Shown here piece after piece: positions 44,801 to 59,800 of a stretch of 64,000 nt of DNA. The stretch comes from Nelumbo lutea (lineage: Eukaryota > Streptophyta > Magnoliopsida > Proteales > Nelumbonaceae), in assembly GCA_022828595.1 (NCBI GenBank), contig JAKGHH010000005.1, positions 56,663,655 to 56,727,654 of the forward strand, read 5' to 3'. The notes under the pieces are model-generated. The model searched no databases. It worked only from the letters and a program-made list of their open reading frames with translations, and had not been told where the DNA came from. The first letter of the stretch is position 1; the number at the start of each line of letters is the position of its first letter. A program made the position numbers and the translations under genes.

Positions 44801-47800
44801 GAGCAGCCCTGACCCTCTCAAACCAAGCCCGAGGGGAATGTTTGAGACTATAAATAGATTTCTGCAGTTTACACATCTTGCCTTGCATTTCCTTCCCATA
44901 CACCCCTGGAGGCAAAGACATATAGACCTCTTCATGTAGGTCTCCATTCAAGAAGGCATTTTTAACATCAAACTAGTGTAGGGGCCAATCAAAATTAGCG
45001 GCTAGAGATAACAAAACCCGGACTGAGGTCATCTTAGCTATAGGAGAAAATGTCTCAAGATAGTCAATACCATACATCTGACTGTAGCCTTTAGCAACCA
45101 GCCTAGCCTTAAACCTCTCAATAGATCCATCAGAGTGATATTTAATGATAAACACCCATTTACAGCCCACTGGTTCCCTCCCTTCGGGCAAGTCAACAAT
45201 ATCCCAGGTATGGTTCTTATGCAAAGCATCCAGTTCAACCATCATAGCATCCCTCCGTTCAGGCTTAAATAAGGCTTTCGGTACAGACCTGGGTATCACA
45301 TGGGAAGAAACAAAAGCAAGAAAAGAGTAGTAGGAAGGAGAGAGAAGGTTGTAAGACAGGTGTTTGGAGATACAATGTGTTGTACACTTTCGCTTGCCCT
45401 TGCGGAGAGCAATAGGAAGGTCAAGGTCTGGGAAAGATGTAGATGAGTCAGAGGAAGGTTGACCTGTTACCTCAGTAATGATGAGAGGAGCAAGAGGCTC
45501 TTCTGTAGGAGTGGAAACAACTTGCCCATGTTTGAATATGTGCCTTTGGTACCACCTTTGGAGAACAGGATGAGGAGGAATTATAGGAGAATGAGGTGGA
45601 GGAGGAGGAGGAATAGGAATATTGGAGGTAGGTCTAGTGGGAGAAGTGGACACCTCATGAGAGGACTCAAGAGGAATGGGAAGAGGAACAACTAGAGTCA
45701 TAGCAAAGGATTCTTTAGATTTCTCCCCCTTAGGAGAAATACTAAAGAAAGGAGTCAACTCAGCAAATGTCACATACCGAGATACAAAGCGGGTGCCACT
45801 AACTGGATCAAAACAACAATACCCCTTCTGTGTGGAGGCATATCCTAGAAAAACACATTTACGAGCCTTAGGTTCAAATTTGTGCCTTTGATGGTTGTGA
45901 ACATGTACATAGCAAGTGCACCCAAAAACACGGAGAGGAAGAGAAAAAAGATCCTCATCCGGTAAGAGAAAGCTAAAGAGGGGTTTGAAGTTAAGAACCC
46001 GGGAGGGCATACGGTTGATAAAAAAGGTAGCAGTAAGAACAACATCTCCCCAAAATTTTATAGGAACATGGGATGCAAACAGGAGGGATCTGACAACTTC
46101 AACCACATGTTGGTTCTTCCTTTCCGCCACTCTGTTCTATTGTGGAGTGTAGGAACAAGAACTTTGATGAATAACCCCAAAAGTTTCAAGATAGGTGAAG
46201 AGGGTTTTCTCAAAATACTCCTTAGCATTATCAGAACAGAATGTTTTGATCCGAGTGTTAAACTGGGTGAGGATCAGTTCATGAAATTTTTGCACAATAG
46301 CTGGTACTTCATCCCTGGATTTCATGAGATAAATCCAAGTTTAACGAGAGTAGTCATCAATAAAAAGGATAAGGTACCTGTAACCCCCCATAGTTGGCCC
46401 ACACATCAGAGTGAACAATATGAAAAGGAGAAAGAGATCTTTTATTGCTTATTGAATAAGAATGTCTACAATACTTTGCCAGTTCACACGACTCACAATG
46501 AAGACTCGATAAAGACACACCCTTAAACATATCTGGAAACAAATGACTCAAAGCAGAAAAAGACAAATGACCCAACCGAAAGTGATATAACAAGACTTTG
46601 TCAATAGACTCTGACAAGACTGACTCTAAGGCAACTCCATGAGGTGGTCCAAAAGCTCTATTCGGTGTGTCCAGCAAGTATATTCTGTTTGCCTCATGGC
46701 CACTCCCAATCGTCCTCTGAGATTGCAGGTCCTGAAAAACACAATGAGTGGGAAAAAAGGTTATGCTACAATTCATGGATTTAGTTAAGCTACTAACAGA
46801 TAAAAGGTTTGTATTAAGTTTAGGGACATGAAGGACAAAGGATAAATAAAGGATGTTAGAGGTCTTTATATCCCTTTTACCAAAAACGGGAGCAAGAGAC
46901 CCATCAACAAGGGATATTTTCTCTTTATCGGAGAGAAGGTGGTATGAGCAGAAGAAATTAGACAGGTTGGTCAAATGGTCTGATGCACCAGAATCAATAA
47001 TCCGAGAGATTTTATGATTACTTGAAACTGAAGCATGATTTGCAGAAGCACGAATACCTAAGTGAGCAAATGCAGATGATGATGATGTGTTGTTGGAAGG
47101 GTGAGATGAAGAAACAATAGCTTCCAAGTGATTTAGCAGCCTCCCATACTTTTCAAAATCCGCCTTCATTGCTGCCAACTGTTTAATGGTTGATTTTTCT
47201 TCACTCTCCTTATTTCCTCCTTTAGGTACTGTAGCAACATTAGTTGTCTTAGGCTTTCCTACCTGACTGCCCTTCTTAGAACTGTTGTTATTCTTAAACC
47301 TACCAGGATGAAGCTTCCAGCAAGTGTCCTTTGTATGCCTCGGTTTCTTGCAATATTCACATATCTGCTCCTTTTTCTCAGTAGGACCCTTTGGCTTTAT
47401 TCCAGCATGTGCAAAGTATTCTGTAGGTGGACTCTGTAACTGAACCTGCCACCTACTCTTCTCACTGCTTATCATAGTGTATGCCTGGGAAAAAGTAACC
47501 ACATCTTTGGCCAGGATATTTTTCCTAATGATGTCAAACTCAGGGTTGAGTCCAGTAAGAAATTCAAACACCCTATTTCTTCCCACCAACTTCCTATACA
47601 TTTCAGCATCATTCTTACTCTCCCATACAACTCTCTCCATAACATCAATTTCTTGCCATAGGGATTTTGATATAGAATAGTAGATTGATACACTCTTCTC
47701 CCCCTATCTTAGGTTCTTCATGCCACTTTTCAACTTGTAGACTCTGGCTACATTCAACTTTTGTGAATAGGTCTCAGTAACACTATCCCATATCTCCTTA

Positions 47801-50800
47801 GCCGAAGACGTCCAGGGATAATGCTGACTTATATGAGGTTGCATAGAGTTGACCAACCATCCAATTATTGTATAGTTCTCCTGCATCCATTTCTCAAATT
47901 CTTAGTTTGTCCCTTCGGGTTTCTTTACTACCTGTGAGATACCCGAGTTTTCCTCTACTATAGACATAAATTCTTATAGATTGTGCCCAAGCAAGATAAT
48001 TTTCCCATCTAGCTTGATTGTGGTCACACCAGTCAAAACGGAATCTACCGAGCCAAGGCCGGAAATCGGCACTTGCTTGAACTCACTTCTATATGGCTCC
48101 ATTAATCAAACGAAAATCAAAGAACCAGAAATTTGGTCTATATAAACTTACTTGAAGTCAAGCCAGAACCTAGATGCTTGAAAACTAGGGTTTTACTCTG
48201 TCCAACTGTTAGGGAGGAAGAGAGAAGATGCAGTCGCTCCTACCAGAGCTTCCCAATCTCTTCCAAACCTGATCCACCCTCCTTTAGGAGTCAAAAGACA
48301 CCTCCCAAGCATAGAGCACCACACCCAAAGCTTCACCTTTACCTGTACCTTCGAAAATCTCTAGTCGGCTAGGGTTTTGGGCAGCAACAGAACAACACCA
48401 CTTCTTAGCAATATCCAACCAAATTTAAACTCTCCAAACCCTCTACCAACTAGGCCAGAGATCCTCTAAGCTATAGGGAACCTATCTCTCCATACACTCT
48501 CTTAATCTAAGAGTGTATGGGAAAAGATGAAGAAGAAAAGAAGGAAGAAAGAAACCTGCTCTAATACCAAGATGTAAACCAGTCCTCAAAAATAGGTGTA
48601 AACTTGAAAATTAGACAGAAAAAGGAGGACGAAAAGTAAGAGCAGCAGTACACGAGAAGAAGATGGAGAAAAGAGGAGGAAGAAGAAGAAAGGTTTGAAT
48701 AATCCTTCCCTTTCTTCTCTAATCCCTTTTACTAAAATTTAATGTTAAAATAATTACAAGTATGCCCTTAAGTGGGCGGTCAGCTAGGCAGTAACATAAA
48801 GAGATCAAACAAAAAGAAATAACAGGCCCATTAAGAGAGGCCCATTAGCTAACAGGAAAATAGAAAAAAAAATATTACAAGAGAAGATACTAGGACCCAT
48901 TCGTCCCTGTCTCTTTACAGTACAATATTGCATTTCCAATAGCAACAAAAGTATGCATGCACCATGCATGTTGTAGAATGCTGATGGCGCTAATTTCCAG
49001 CTGCCTCGTTCACTTAGTCTACTTCAACAATCCCACCAAAGGATACTAGTAGCTCACACAGAACTGCAGACATTGACTTGCTTTCCTTCAAATTCCAATA
49101 TACTTGCAGCTTCTTTATCATTTCTCTTTTGTACTCTTTTTTATTTTTTTGATCAGTGAATTATCAGATTTATTAAATCAAAGCCAAAGATGGTACAATT
49201 TAGGGAGAGGCACGAGATGCTACCTCTCCTTTAAGGAGGGGAGATGGAAGAAACCATCAACCCTTTGGTTAAAGAACAAAACAATGGAAAAAGAAAATTA
49301 TAGAGAAGCCCAATACAATGAAACCCGAGTAGCCCCTTGTTTAGCAAGATAATCGGCCAAGGCATTGGCCGACTACCCAACCATTGAACTCTAACTGTCA
49401 TGCCCCTCAATAGCCATTTGACAGTGACAGTACCCTGGTCAACCAACCATCCTACTACCACCTTGGAGTCTCCTTCAATTATTAAGTTTTGCACTCCAAG
49501 TTGATAAGCAATCTGTACCCCCTGTGCCGCAGCTAGGAGTTCAGCTCTCACAGAGTCTCCTATTCCCGCCGGTCCTGAAAAAAAGGCAATGATGTTGCTG
49601 TTCTCATCTCTCAGTACACCACCAATCCTAGACAGTCCTGGGTTACCCCGACTACTCCCGTCAAAGTTCAGCTTAACAAAACCCTCCAACGGCGGAGTCC
49701 AAGTTACTTGAACTCTAGGCTTCCTAGAGGAAGTGAGGGCAACTACAGATCAATTCCTCATTAAATCCTCAAAGGAATAATCTTCAAAGAGTTTTAAGGA
49801 TTTCAGCCACAAAATAGTCCTTGTAATAATACACTCTTTGACCTCAAGAATGCTTCTTTCCTTCTCCTTAAAAAATTATGGAATTTCTCTCTTCCCAAAT
49901 AGTCCAAAGGAGAGCTGCTCTTATACACTTCAACATGATTCTCCCTCTTCTTGTGGTCCACACAAAGGTAGAAGGGGAAAACAACAAATTTACCTCAGCT
50001 AGCAAGTCCCACCTGCACTCAAACAAATCAAATACTCAATTCCAAATGGCTGCAGCAAAAGGACAAGAAATCAATAAGTGGTAACAGTCCTCATTCTGCG
50101 CTTTACACAAATACACCAGTTAGGGGATAAACACAAGAAAGGTCTTTTCTTCTGCAGGTTATTCATTGTATTGATTTTACCATAGTAAGCTTCCCAACAA
50201 AACACGACTATTTTTGGGGGAGTAGGCCTAGACCATACTTCCTTAACTGGGAAAGCCCAAGGAGAGGAATTGGAGCAAAGGGAATTAAAGAAAGAAGCAC
50301 AAGTAAACGACCCTTTCGGAGTCAAAGTCCAAATCCTCCTATCAGAAATGAGTGGGTCCAGGCAAACAAAATCAAGTAGCAATAGGAGCTCAGAAACTTA
50401 TAGGGATTCCTCATCCCTCAACCCTCTACGGAAGCCAAGGTCCCAATTTGTCGGCAAGGGGGGTATACGGGGACAAAAGAAAGGAAGACACAGGTTCTTT
50501 TTTATTAAAGGGAAATAGAGAAGAGAGAAGGGAATAGATCCTTAAGGGGCAAATTTCCTACCCAAGTGTCTTCCTAGAAAAGAACCCGAGTCCCAAAGCA
50601 AGCATCATACCTTACAAAGTGTAGGAACTGTGGGAGGATGCCATGAATTACGTTCCAAGGTGTTGCCAGAGTTGCCTGTCTGGATACCCCTGCTTCACAG
50701 CCATGGATACTTGTCACCACTTCATGCCATAATCTCTCCCTCTCTAAAGGCCATCTCTACAACCACTTAACTAGAAGAGCTACATTCTTAAAAGTAATAT

Positions 50801-53800
50801 TCCCTAATCCTAATCCTCCTTCCTCCTTACTTTGACTAACTAACTCCCATCTAATCAAATGATCGTTCTGCTCTTACCCCGGCTCCCACAAAAAGTCCCT
50901 CATCGTCTTCTCTATCCTCTTAGCTTCCCTAGTAGGAATCTTAAAGACAGACAGAAAGTAAACCGACAAATTAGCAAGTGTGGATTTAATCAAAGTCGCC
51001 CTACCCCCCATAGAGATATAATTCTTTTTCCAGCTTGCCAACTTCTTTCCAAACTTTTCCACAACAGGGATCCAAAATCGACTTTCCTTTGGGTTAGCTC
51101 CTAGGGGAAGACCTAGATAAGTTGAGGGCCAGGATGAGGTGGAGCACTCTAAGCAACCTACATCAGCCTCTATTTCTTGAGCATCCATATTGATTCCCAC
51201 CACACAACTTTTTTCAAATTTGATTTTTAGATTTGAGGCCTTTTCAAAAAAAGTAATTAGGTTCTTAAGGTTCCCAACCTTCCTCAAGTCACTTCCTTCA
51301 CAAAAGATTATAGTATCATCTGCAAACTAAAGATGAGTCACAGACACACTATTTCTTCCTATTCTCCAACCACTCACTACCTCCTCCCTATCTGCTTTTG
51401 AAATCAATCTACTTAACACATCACCAACAACAGTGAATAAAAAGGAGGAGAGTGGATCACCTTATCTTAGGCCTCTACAAGCTGGGAAGAAGTCCTTAAC
51501 TACTCCATTGACAAGGATAGAATAATGGCAAGAAGTGAGACAACCCTTATTCCACTTGCACCATCTTTCCCCAAACCCACACTTTCTTAGCACCTCTAAA
51601 AGGAAGCTCCAATCCACCAAATCATAGGTTTTTTCAAGATCCAATTTGTAGACAAAACCTTTTTTACCTGATCTCTTCATCTCTTCTACACATTCATTAC
51701 CTATCAAAATCTGATCTACTATTTGTTTGTCTTGTACAAAGGCACCTTGAGCTTGACTAATTAGAGAGGGGAGTACCACTTTGATCCTCAAGGATAAGAC
51801 CTTAGCCAAAATTTTGTAAACACTAGTCACCAAGCTAATTGGTCTGAAGTCCTTAGGATGCTTAGCAACAGCCTTCTTGGGAACAAGAGCTACATAAGTA
51901 GCATTAACTCCAGAGCTAACAACGTAATTATCCTCAAACTCCTTGGAGACCTCAAGTAAATCATTTTTAACTATGTTCCAACAATCATGATAAAGGGTCA
52001 TCGTAAATCCATCTGGCCCAAGAGCCTTAGATCTATCCATTAAGAAAACTGCTTGTCTGATCTCTTCCTCCTCAAAGTTTCTTTCAAACCATATCCTCTC
52101 CCTCTCAGAAAGACTTAGCCAATCTAGACCATCCACTTCCACCCTACAATCAAGAGGTCTTCTCAGAATTGACTTAAAATGATCTACAAAGCATCTGGCT
52201 ATCTCTTCTTGAGAGGAGATTTCCTCTCCATCAATCTCAAGTTGTGCAACAAAGTTTTCCTCCTCCTCCCATTGGCCATCGCATGAAAAAATTGTGTTCC
52301 CATCTCCTTTCTTGATCCATTTAAACCATGATTTTTGCCTTCATGAGATCTCCTCCCACAACAGGACCTCTTCTAATTGCTTCTTTAAACTCCACCTCAA
52401 CTCTCGTTCTTGTGCATTCATAGTCCTTTGGGATTCCTTCTTGTCCAATTCTTCAATCTTAGTCAACAAGGAAGATTTTAAATCCTCTATCGTCTCAAAA
52501 TGGTCCCTATTTCAAGCTTTCAATTTTGTCCTCAAATTTCTTAGTTTTTTTATAAAATCTAACTCCTTTCCACTTCACCCCCCTTAGCTCTTCACTCCAC
52601 CAACTCTCAACATTTTTTACAAAGTCTGGGTGAGACAACCACATATTCTCAAATCTAAAGGGTCTAGGTCCAGAGTCTAAGGGTTCCTCTCCTAACTGAA
52701 TAGGGCAGTAATCCGAAGTAACTCTAGGTAACCCTTTAGCCATCAATCCCCTCCATTGATTCTCCCGGGCTTCATTAAACAAGAATCTATCTAACTTCGA
52801 ACATGTTGGGTTTTCCTGAAAGTTGGACTAGGTAAAATTGGCTTGCAAAAGAGGAATCTCCTTTAGCTCATAAGAGTTGATAAAATCATTGAATTTCCTC
52901 ATACTAGTTGTGATGGATTGATGAGGGTTATTTGACTCAGTTGTGAACCAAATAACATTAAAATCTCCACCTAAGCACGAAGGACCTTCCCATAACCCTT
53001 GAATGCCATACAACTCCTCCCTTCATTCCTCTCTCTGTAATTATTGGACCCATACACATTGGTTAGCAGCCAAGTAAAGTCACCCTCCACCATTTTGAAT
53101 TTCAGAGACACAGAGAAGTTACCCACTAATTCCTCAACCCTTGAATGTCTCTTTTGTACTCATTTTTCTGATATCGATAAATTTTCATTGATCTCTTACT
53201 GATTAAAAAATGTATCATTAGATCCCACCTGACTAGACAAGAAATTGCCTCCGGTTGGTCTACTACTTCTAAGTCATCAACTAGGCTAAGCTTTGATGGT
53301 GATCTGTTTCGGGTACCTTGGTCCTGTGACTGGGGGAGTCTTCAGAAACAGCTTTCAGAAGGTGTTAATGTGTCGTTCTGATTTCTACATTATGGTGATT
53401 AAGTGAGATCTTAGCTCATTTCCCTCCCCCCAGACCTTCAACTGGCCTATTCTCTGGGCTCTAAGAAACTTCTCATTGAGGATGATTCGTAAGTACTGAT
53501 TGCATGGAGGGAAGATACCTTTCCATATATGAAGGGACCCGTTTATTAGTAATTAGACAAGTATATAATTATATAAAAGAAAATGAGATGCAATGAACAG
53601 CAGAAATTTATAGGGGTAAGTGATGCTAATTCAAAACCCTGAAATCCCTGAAATTGATTGAGACAAGGATCTCTTCCCATGTTGACCTAAAACCCTGAAA
53701 TCCTTCACATTAAAACTCTTTAGTCTGTCCAACAGATATTAATATGTTGTTCTGAATAAAAGGCTATTATCCAATTCTAGTCCCACCTATTATTCAGGTC

Positions 53801-56800
53801 TTGGTAGGGGTACTGGATACAGAACTCCTGAATTTTAGCAGGAAGTGGCATCTGTTAAGTTCAAACCGGCATTTTCATGCTTGTCATCCGGAGATTCTAC
53901 AACCAATGAAGCAGTGGCCCCTTTTGCTATCATGTAATATCTAATAACGTTTTTAGATATAGTAATCAAGCAATCCAAGTCTGACCTAGGTCTATTCAAG
54001 TTTGTTGTGTTAATGAGCTAAGTTAGCTGAGCCAGTTGGCAATTTCAATGACACCCATTTAAATCTTCATATTGAATCTTGTGACAATGTAGTCTGCTTT
54101 TCCTTTATTTTGGTTTTCTCTCCACCTGATTTTTATTTTCTGCAAGGAACTAATTTGAATCAAAACAACCATATTATACTTACTGCCTTACTGGAGCTGG
54201 AACCCATGGAACTATGTTATACAGAATGTCATTACTTGCTGTAAAGGTTAATAATTTTAAGATTTTTGAAAAGTTGATGGTTTAGTAATATTGTGATAAT
54301 GTATAATATAATCCCTTCTTAATAAAGCGGCTACTATTGATCTCTGCTTCTGCAGGGTGCACTTGTTGCAAATTATCCTTGGGATGGCTCTGATGACAAA
54401 AGGTAAGCATTGTCCATTCTGGATCTGCCTGCTAACATATTAAACAGACTGAACTTTGGAGATTTATTACTAAATAGTGTCTTATTTGATGTTCAATCTT
54501 CTTTTCTAATAGATGTACCTTAAGTAATTGTAATCTTTAATCTTTTTTTATCAATAACAAGCAAAATTTTATTAAAAATTGCAAAGATAAAGGAACAAGT
54601 TCTTTTGTAGAGATAAGGAGTCTTATCTCTACTCTTTAATTGTCCTTTTACTTTTTACAACTGTGCCCAAAGCATTAATTCCCTCTATAGCCCTTGCTTT
54701 GCTATAGTATCTGCCATGCTGTTATCCCTTGGGAATTGGGATTCAAGAGGCCCTGACATCCATGTTTCTAGACAGTTACCTGAATCTTTTCACTTAATTA
54801 CCGTAGCACCACAATGCAGCCTCTCTTCTGAAGCCATCCAACCTCCAGTTTTGAATCTCCTTCAATAATCAATTTTTCCACATTCATTTCTTTTGTCCTC
54901 TGCACACCTTCCCTAACAGCCATAATTTCAGATCTTAAAGGGTCTCCCGTTCCAGTGAGGCCTGATAATAAAACAACAATGTTACCAGCCTCATTTCTGA
55001 ACCCCCCCACCTGAATTCCCTGGGTTGCCCCTACTACTTCCATCAAAGTTGAGTTTTAAGAACCCTCTATCTGGTAGCATCCAGCTGCTGTAAACTGCAG
55101 TCTTTTTAGAAGAGCTCACCGCTTCACTTTCTTATATTGCCATCTGTTGAGAAAATTGAAATGATCTCCATTGTTTTAGCCCAACGAGCCACCCTAGCTG
55201 GAAAGCCTGTAATATACACTCAATGAATGCCTCCTGGCTCCTTTCTTTTTTCATCTATTTCTTTGTTCCCATATTGTCCAAATGGTTGCAGCCTGCAACC
55301 CTAGTGCTCCTCCACAAAATTCTTCCCTCTTCTTGGTCTAACTAAAGAAAGTAGGAGAGAATAATCTGAAGGCTTTAGGAGATTTCCACCTGCACCCAAA
55401 TAAGGAAAGAAACCATTCCCAAATACAAGTTACAAAAGGACAGAGATTAATAAATGGTATCAAGTCTCACTATTTGCTTTGCAGAGGACACACCAATGAG
55501 GGGATAAACAGCTGTTAGGTAAGGTGTGGCCACGAGCCGAGCTGTTCACAAGTTGTTCGAGCTCGGTCTAAACCGAGCTTCGAGCTGAACTTGAGCCTAA
55601 TATATGGGCTCGTTTGCTAATCGAGCCGGGCTCGAGCTTAATACAACTCCACTCGTGAAGCTTGCAAGCCTAGTTGAGTATATGTACATAGGGTGTCACC
55701 TAGGCTCAGGCCACTCGACTACTGAAGGAGACCTCGGCTCGGCACCTCATTGGTTGAGGGAGACCTCGACTTGGCACCTTGGCAACTAAGGGAGACCTTG
55801 ACTGCTAGGGAGGCCTGCAATCAGAGGCATTCGAGCTTGAACTTCCGAGCTTTTGACTCAATCTGAACTCGAGCTCAAGTCACTAGTTCGAACTGAGCTC
55901 GAGATCGAGCTTGAGCCTAATAATTTATGACCGATTCGAGCTCGAATAGCCAGATATTCAACTCGGCTTGGCACGAACCCACCCTGAGCCGCTAAGTCTT
56001 CTTTTTTTAGGAGTAGATAACAAGCATTAATTTTCTCATGAAGCACCTCCCAATTAAAAGCTCCGACTTTAGGTGGGATAGGCCCACACCAAACCTCTTT
56101 CACAGGGAAAAGCTGCTGAGGAGGAGTGGGTTGGGATAGAATATTGAAGAAAGAAGCACAAGATAGACCTAGAGGGGGTGGGAGTCCAAATTATACAATC
56201 AAACCAAGAGGTGTCCAAAAACACTCTTCAAGAATTTGTAGGAAACTAAGAGCAATAGGGAGTTCAGAATCCCGTAGACCCCACCTACTTATGTTCCCAA
56301 AGCTTAACACTATTCTCAGAGGATGCATCATATCTATTATCTAATGTGAAGGAGAAATAGGGGGAGAATGACATGAATTGCCTACCAAGGTGCTGCTCTT
56401 GTATTCTCAAAGGATGCATCATATCTATTATCTAATGTGAAGGAGAAATAGGGGGAGAATGACATGAATTGCCTACCAAGGTGCTGCTCTTGTAGCCCTT
56501 GCGGACACTTCAGCACCCCACCCATTTCCTGTGTAGCCATGTATTGTTGTCACCACTTTATGCCACAATTTATCTCTGTTCAATTGACAAATGGAAAATG
56601 AAAAAAATAAAAAACAATTTACTTTTTTACCTTGATGAGTTAAACAATGAGATAACCCTTGCAGTTTCCTATAACTTTGATTTGATAAGCCTGGATTATA
56701 TTATCCTTGGATTTGGGGTCTCTGAAGTCATAATGTTGACATTCTTTTGATTTTAATTTATATTATGTTCTCTGAAATATTCTTGCCTGACATGGATGAA

Positions 56801-59800
56801 TTTCAGGAGACAGTACTATGCTTGTCCTGATGACAAAACATTCCAGTACATGGCAAGTATCTACAGTCACTCTCACTATAACATGTCGTTGAACAAGGAA
56901 TTTCTCGGAGGAATTACAAATGGAGCTTTTTGGTATGAAAAACTATGACTATTTTTATTGGAAACAGTTGAACTTTTATTAAATGATAAAAAATTATAAC
57001 CACATTTGCTTTTACGTTAATAAACTAGACAAGTCCCAATAGGTCTAGATTTTCTTAAGCTTTTCTTCTCCTGGACATTTTTTTAATTATTTTAAAATGA
57101 CAAAATATTAAAAAGCCACAAATTCTTCCCCCTTTCCTTTCTTCTCCCTCTTTTAATTTTCATTTTAAATTATTAATAGCAAAAATTCTTACATTACAAT
57201 GCTCCAAACTTGAGTGAAGAAAATCTTATTGCAGGTACCCTATATATGGTGGCATGCAAGATTGGAACTATATACATGCTGGTTGTTTTGAATTGACCTT
57301 GGAGATTAGTGATAACAAATGGCCTGTGGAAAATGAGGTCAGATTCGATTTTCAAGTCATCTTCGTTTCAATGCTGCTCAATGTTGGTTATCATCTTTGC
57401 CCAAATGCTAATAGTTGTGGATCAAGACCTGCTTTTGTAGTTTTCCCTTTAGGAGATTGTTTAAGCTAAATAGAAATATACTAGAAGTGTTCTTTTGAAA
57501 AGTATATAAGAATTCTATTAAAAATAAAAAGAGAATACAAAATAAATGTAATAGTATATCCCCTGAGAGAAGAAAAGACAAACTAAGACTCAGCTTTCAC
57601 AAAACGTCAGCCACTACATAACTTTGGCATAATAGAGACCTAACACCTCCAGGACCAGATCCTTAGACAACTCCACAATCGATCACCTACGACACGGACG
57701 AGCCTAGCAGAAACAGGACCCTAATCGTCCCTTTCAAATATCTCCTCCTGCTGATCATCATCTTTGTCCCACATCCCTCCAATTGCGCCTTTCTTTAAAC
57801 TTTCTTCCCTCTTCCTCTTCTCAAACTCTTCAAAGGCTTTCTTGGCAAATTCCTCACCACCCCAGAAGAACAAGCCAAGGCTTTTGCCAGCCTCTACATC
57901 ATTTTTAGCAGCTTTCTCAATAGAAATACTTCTAGATCTCTCCAGCTTTTTTCCTAGGCTCTTATCAAGATCTCTTGCAGTAGAAACAAATCCTCTCTCA
58001 ATTGCTTCTTCATGCTGAAGAGTCCCCAACTGAATACCCAAATTAGATACAACCCGAGAATCCTCGTCATCAGCAACTGTGCTTGTCAGCATAGTAGTCT
58101 TACCGCCCCTTCTCTTACACACCCTCTTGTAGTTCTTTGTAGGACCAGCCCCCACAAATCCAAGTGCAAATGAGAAAAAACTTTGGTGAAGTGAACAGTA
58201 TGTGAATATCTTACTCCAGTAACTCCACGATTTTTTGGAGGTCATTGTTTCAGCCACATCTGAATCTTTCTTAGCCTCCTCCCCCCTCCTACCCAAATCC
58301 ACACCTATCCTTCTAACCACCACCTCCTCAAATAACTGGTGATCAGCACAAAGCCCTTGGTTTGAGGCAGGCCAGAGTGTCTGCGCCAAAGATACCACTT
58401 CCTCCATCACCAATACCACGATCTCCTTTTTCAGCAAAGTCCTCTTGAGTCCTCCACTCCTCCTCCCTCTTCTTTAACCCAAACTCATCTGCTTTAAGGA
58501 TCTCACTAGTAACATTAAACAAAACTTCTTTCACGATAGAAATAGAGTCCGTAGATGACATACCACCATTCTCCTTAAGTGTTGCGGCTTCAAAATCCTC
58601 CACAGATTTGCTCCTATTTCAAGTGCAGCAAACAGGAGCATCATTTCTATTTCCATGGATTCAGACAACATCACGATAAGTACACCCCTCAACAGACTTC
58701 ACATTGACATTCTCCTTCTTACCTCTATCAAATCTGAAGATTGCCCCTTCCCAACATACATCTTTTCCCCTTCGATCTTTATCCAAACAAGTTTTACTCA
58801 ATCTCCTATGCCTAAAATATTTTGAACATATAAAAGTTACTAAGGTCCTTTTTGCTTACCCTCAGACTGAACAGAACAATAGGGTTCCTCACAAATTTTG
58901 GTTTAGACGTTGGAAAGTGGGCCCTAGAAGCATCCCAATTCCCGGCACAAGACACCTCAAAATGCAACATTGAAGGCTTTCCATTTCCCTTGCCAGACCC
59001 CAGCCCCTTTTGCTCTTGGCCTACTACATGCCTCTCAGCCTCTGTCTCTCCTGTGACGTCATTAACCACTAAATCAAGCGGGCCTGCCTCATTCTTTTCT
59101 TTAGCCGACTCTGTCCCCAATAACTCATGGACAGGGACCGTACCAGATCAATTTCTCGTCCATGCTTATTTTTCATGGATGGTCCCCATCTGCTGGTGGA
59201 CAAAAAGGGGCATGTGATATTATACATCACATGCCTCAGTATTTTGTTGTTTTTTTACCATTATACCCCCAAAGCTATAATTTGATGATATATGTTTTAA
59301 TTTTTTAGCATAAGTTCTACTATCTTTATTGAAGTTTTAAATAATTCAATAATTGTTGATTGAATTATTTAAAATTTTTTAATAAAAAATATTTTTGTTA
59401 TTTTTAATTATTTTCTCATTTATTTTTGTTAAAATAAAATTTTATTGGTTAATATGAATTTATCGATGATATTTCCAAATTAATTTGGGTTATTCGGTAT
59501 AATTACTTATTTATATTCAATTGTGTAGCTATTTTACAAATTGTATGTGAGATGTATAGAATCAAGAAATGTGGTGTGGACTGATTCACACCACACCTAC
59601 AGAACACAACTGCAGGTATGGACTGATTCAGTACACAGAGTTACGAACAGTTGTGGACTGTGGTGTGGGGTGGATTGGTCCCTACCACAGTGGTGTGGTG
59701 TGGACCAGTCCACACTCATCAATTTCTCATCTATGTTACAGAACACCCCCCAATTTCCACCTACTCAGACCAGTCGATGATAGAAGATCCACTCTACTCC

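Larger units (their letters stand above)
43406..48919 (-). mobile_element. Ty1/copia LTR retrotransposon, antisense in intron 8
   Basis: LTRs at 43406-43753 (3') and 48573-48919 (5', on the minus strand). On the minus strand the 5' LTR is followed by TGGTATTAGAGCAGG, a primer-binding site for initiator Met tRNA, and a GAGGGGGAG polypurine tract precedes the 3' LTR. The flanks share TTGTAC at or within two bases of the LTR edges, compatible with the target duplication. The internal region has gag, protease, integrase and reverse transcriptase/RNase H in copia order. LTR divergence is visibly greater than in the other copia element (roughly 15 differences), so this is older. Confidence 0.92.
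54543..56585 (-). mobile_element. LINE 3' half, antisense in intron 9
   Basis: The minus strand shows a post-reverse-transcriptase region near 56570 ([18 protein letters not shown]), zf-RVT-region residues ([25 protein letters not shown]) near 56090 and RNase H ([31 protein letters not shown]) at 54800-55046. It ends in a TTGCTTGTTATTGATAAAAAAA-type tail at 54543. It is broken by stops, carries an inserted MITE (about 55519-55988) and a 91-bp tandem duplication. No target duplication found. Confidence 0.78.

Noticed and set aside
45459..46526. Plus-strand open frames across the antisense copia
   Set aside because: They are shadows of the minus-strand integrase and reverse transcriptase.
57254..57469. 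Stand-alone small gene at exon 11
   Set aside because: It is exon 11 read through its donor into intron 11; the in-frame intron part has no similarity.
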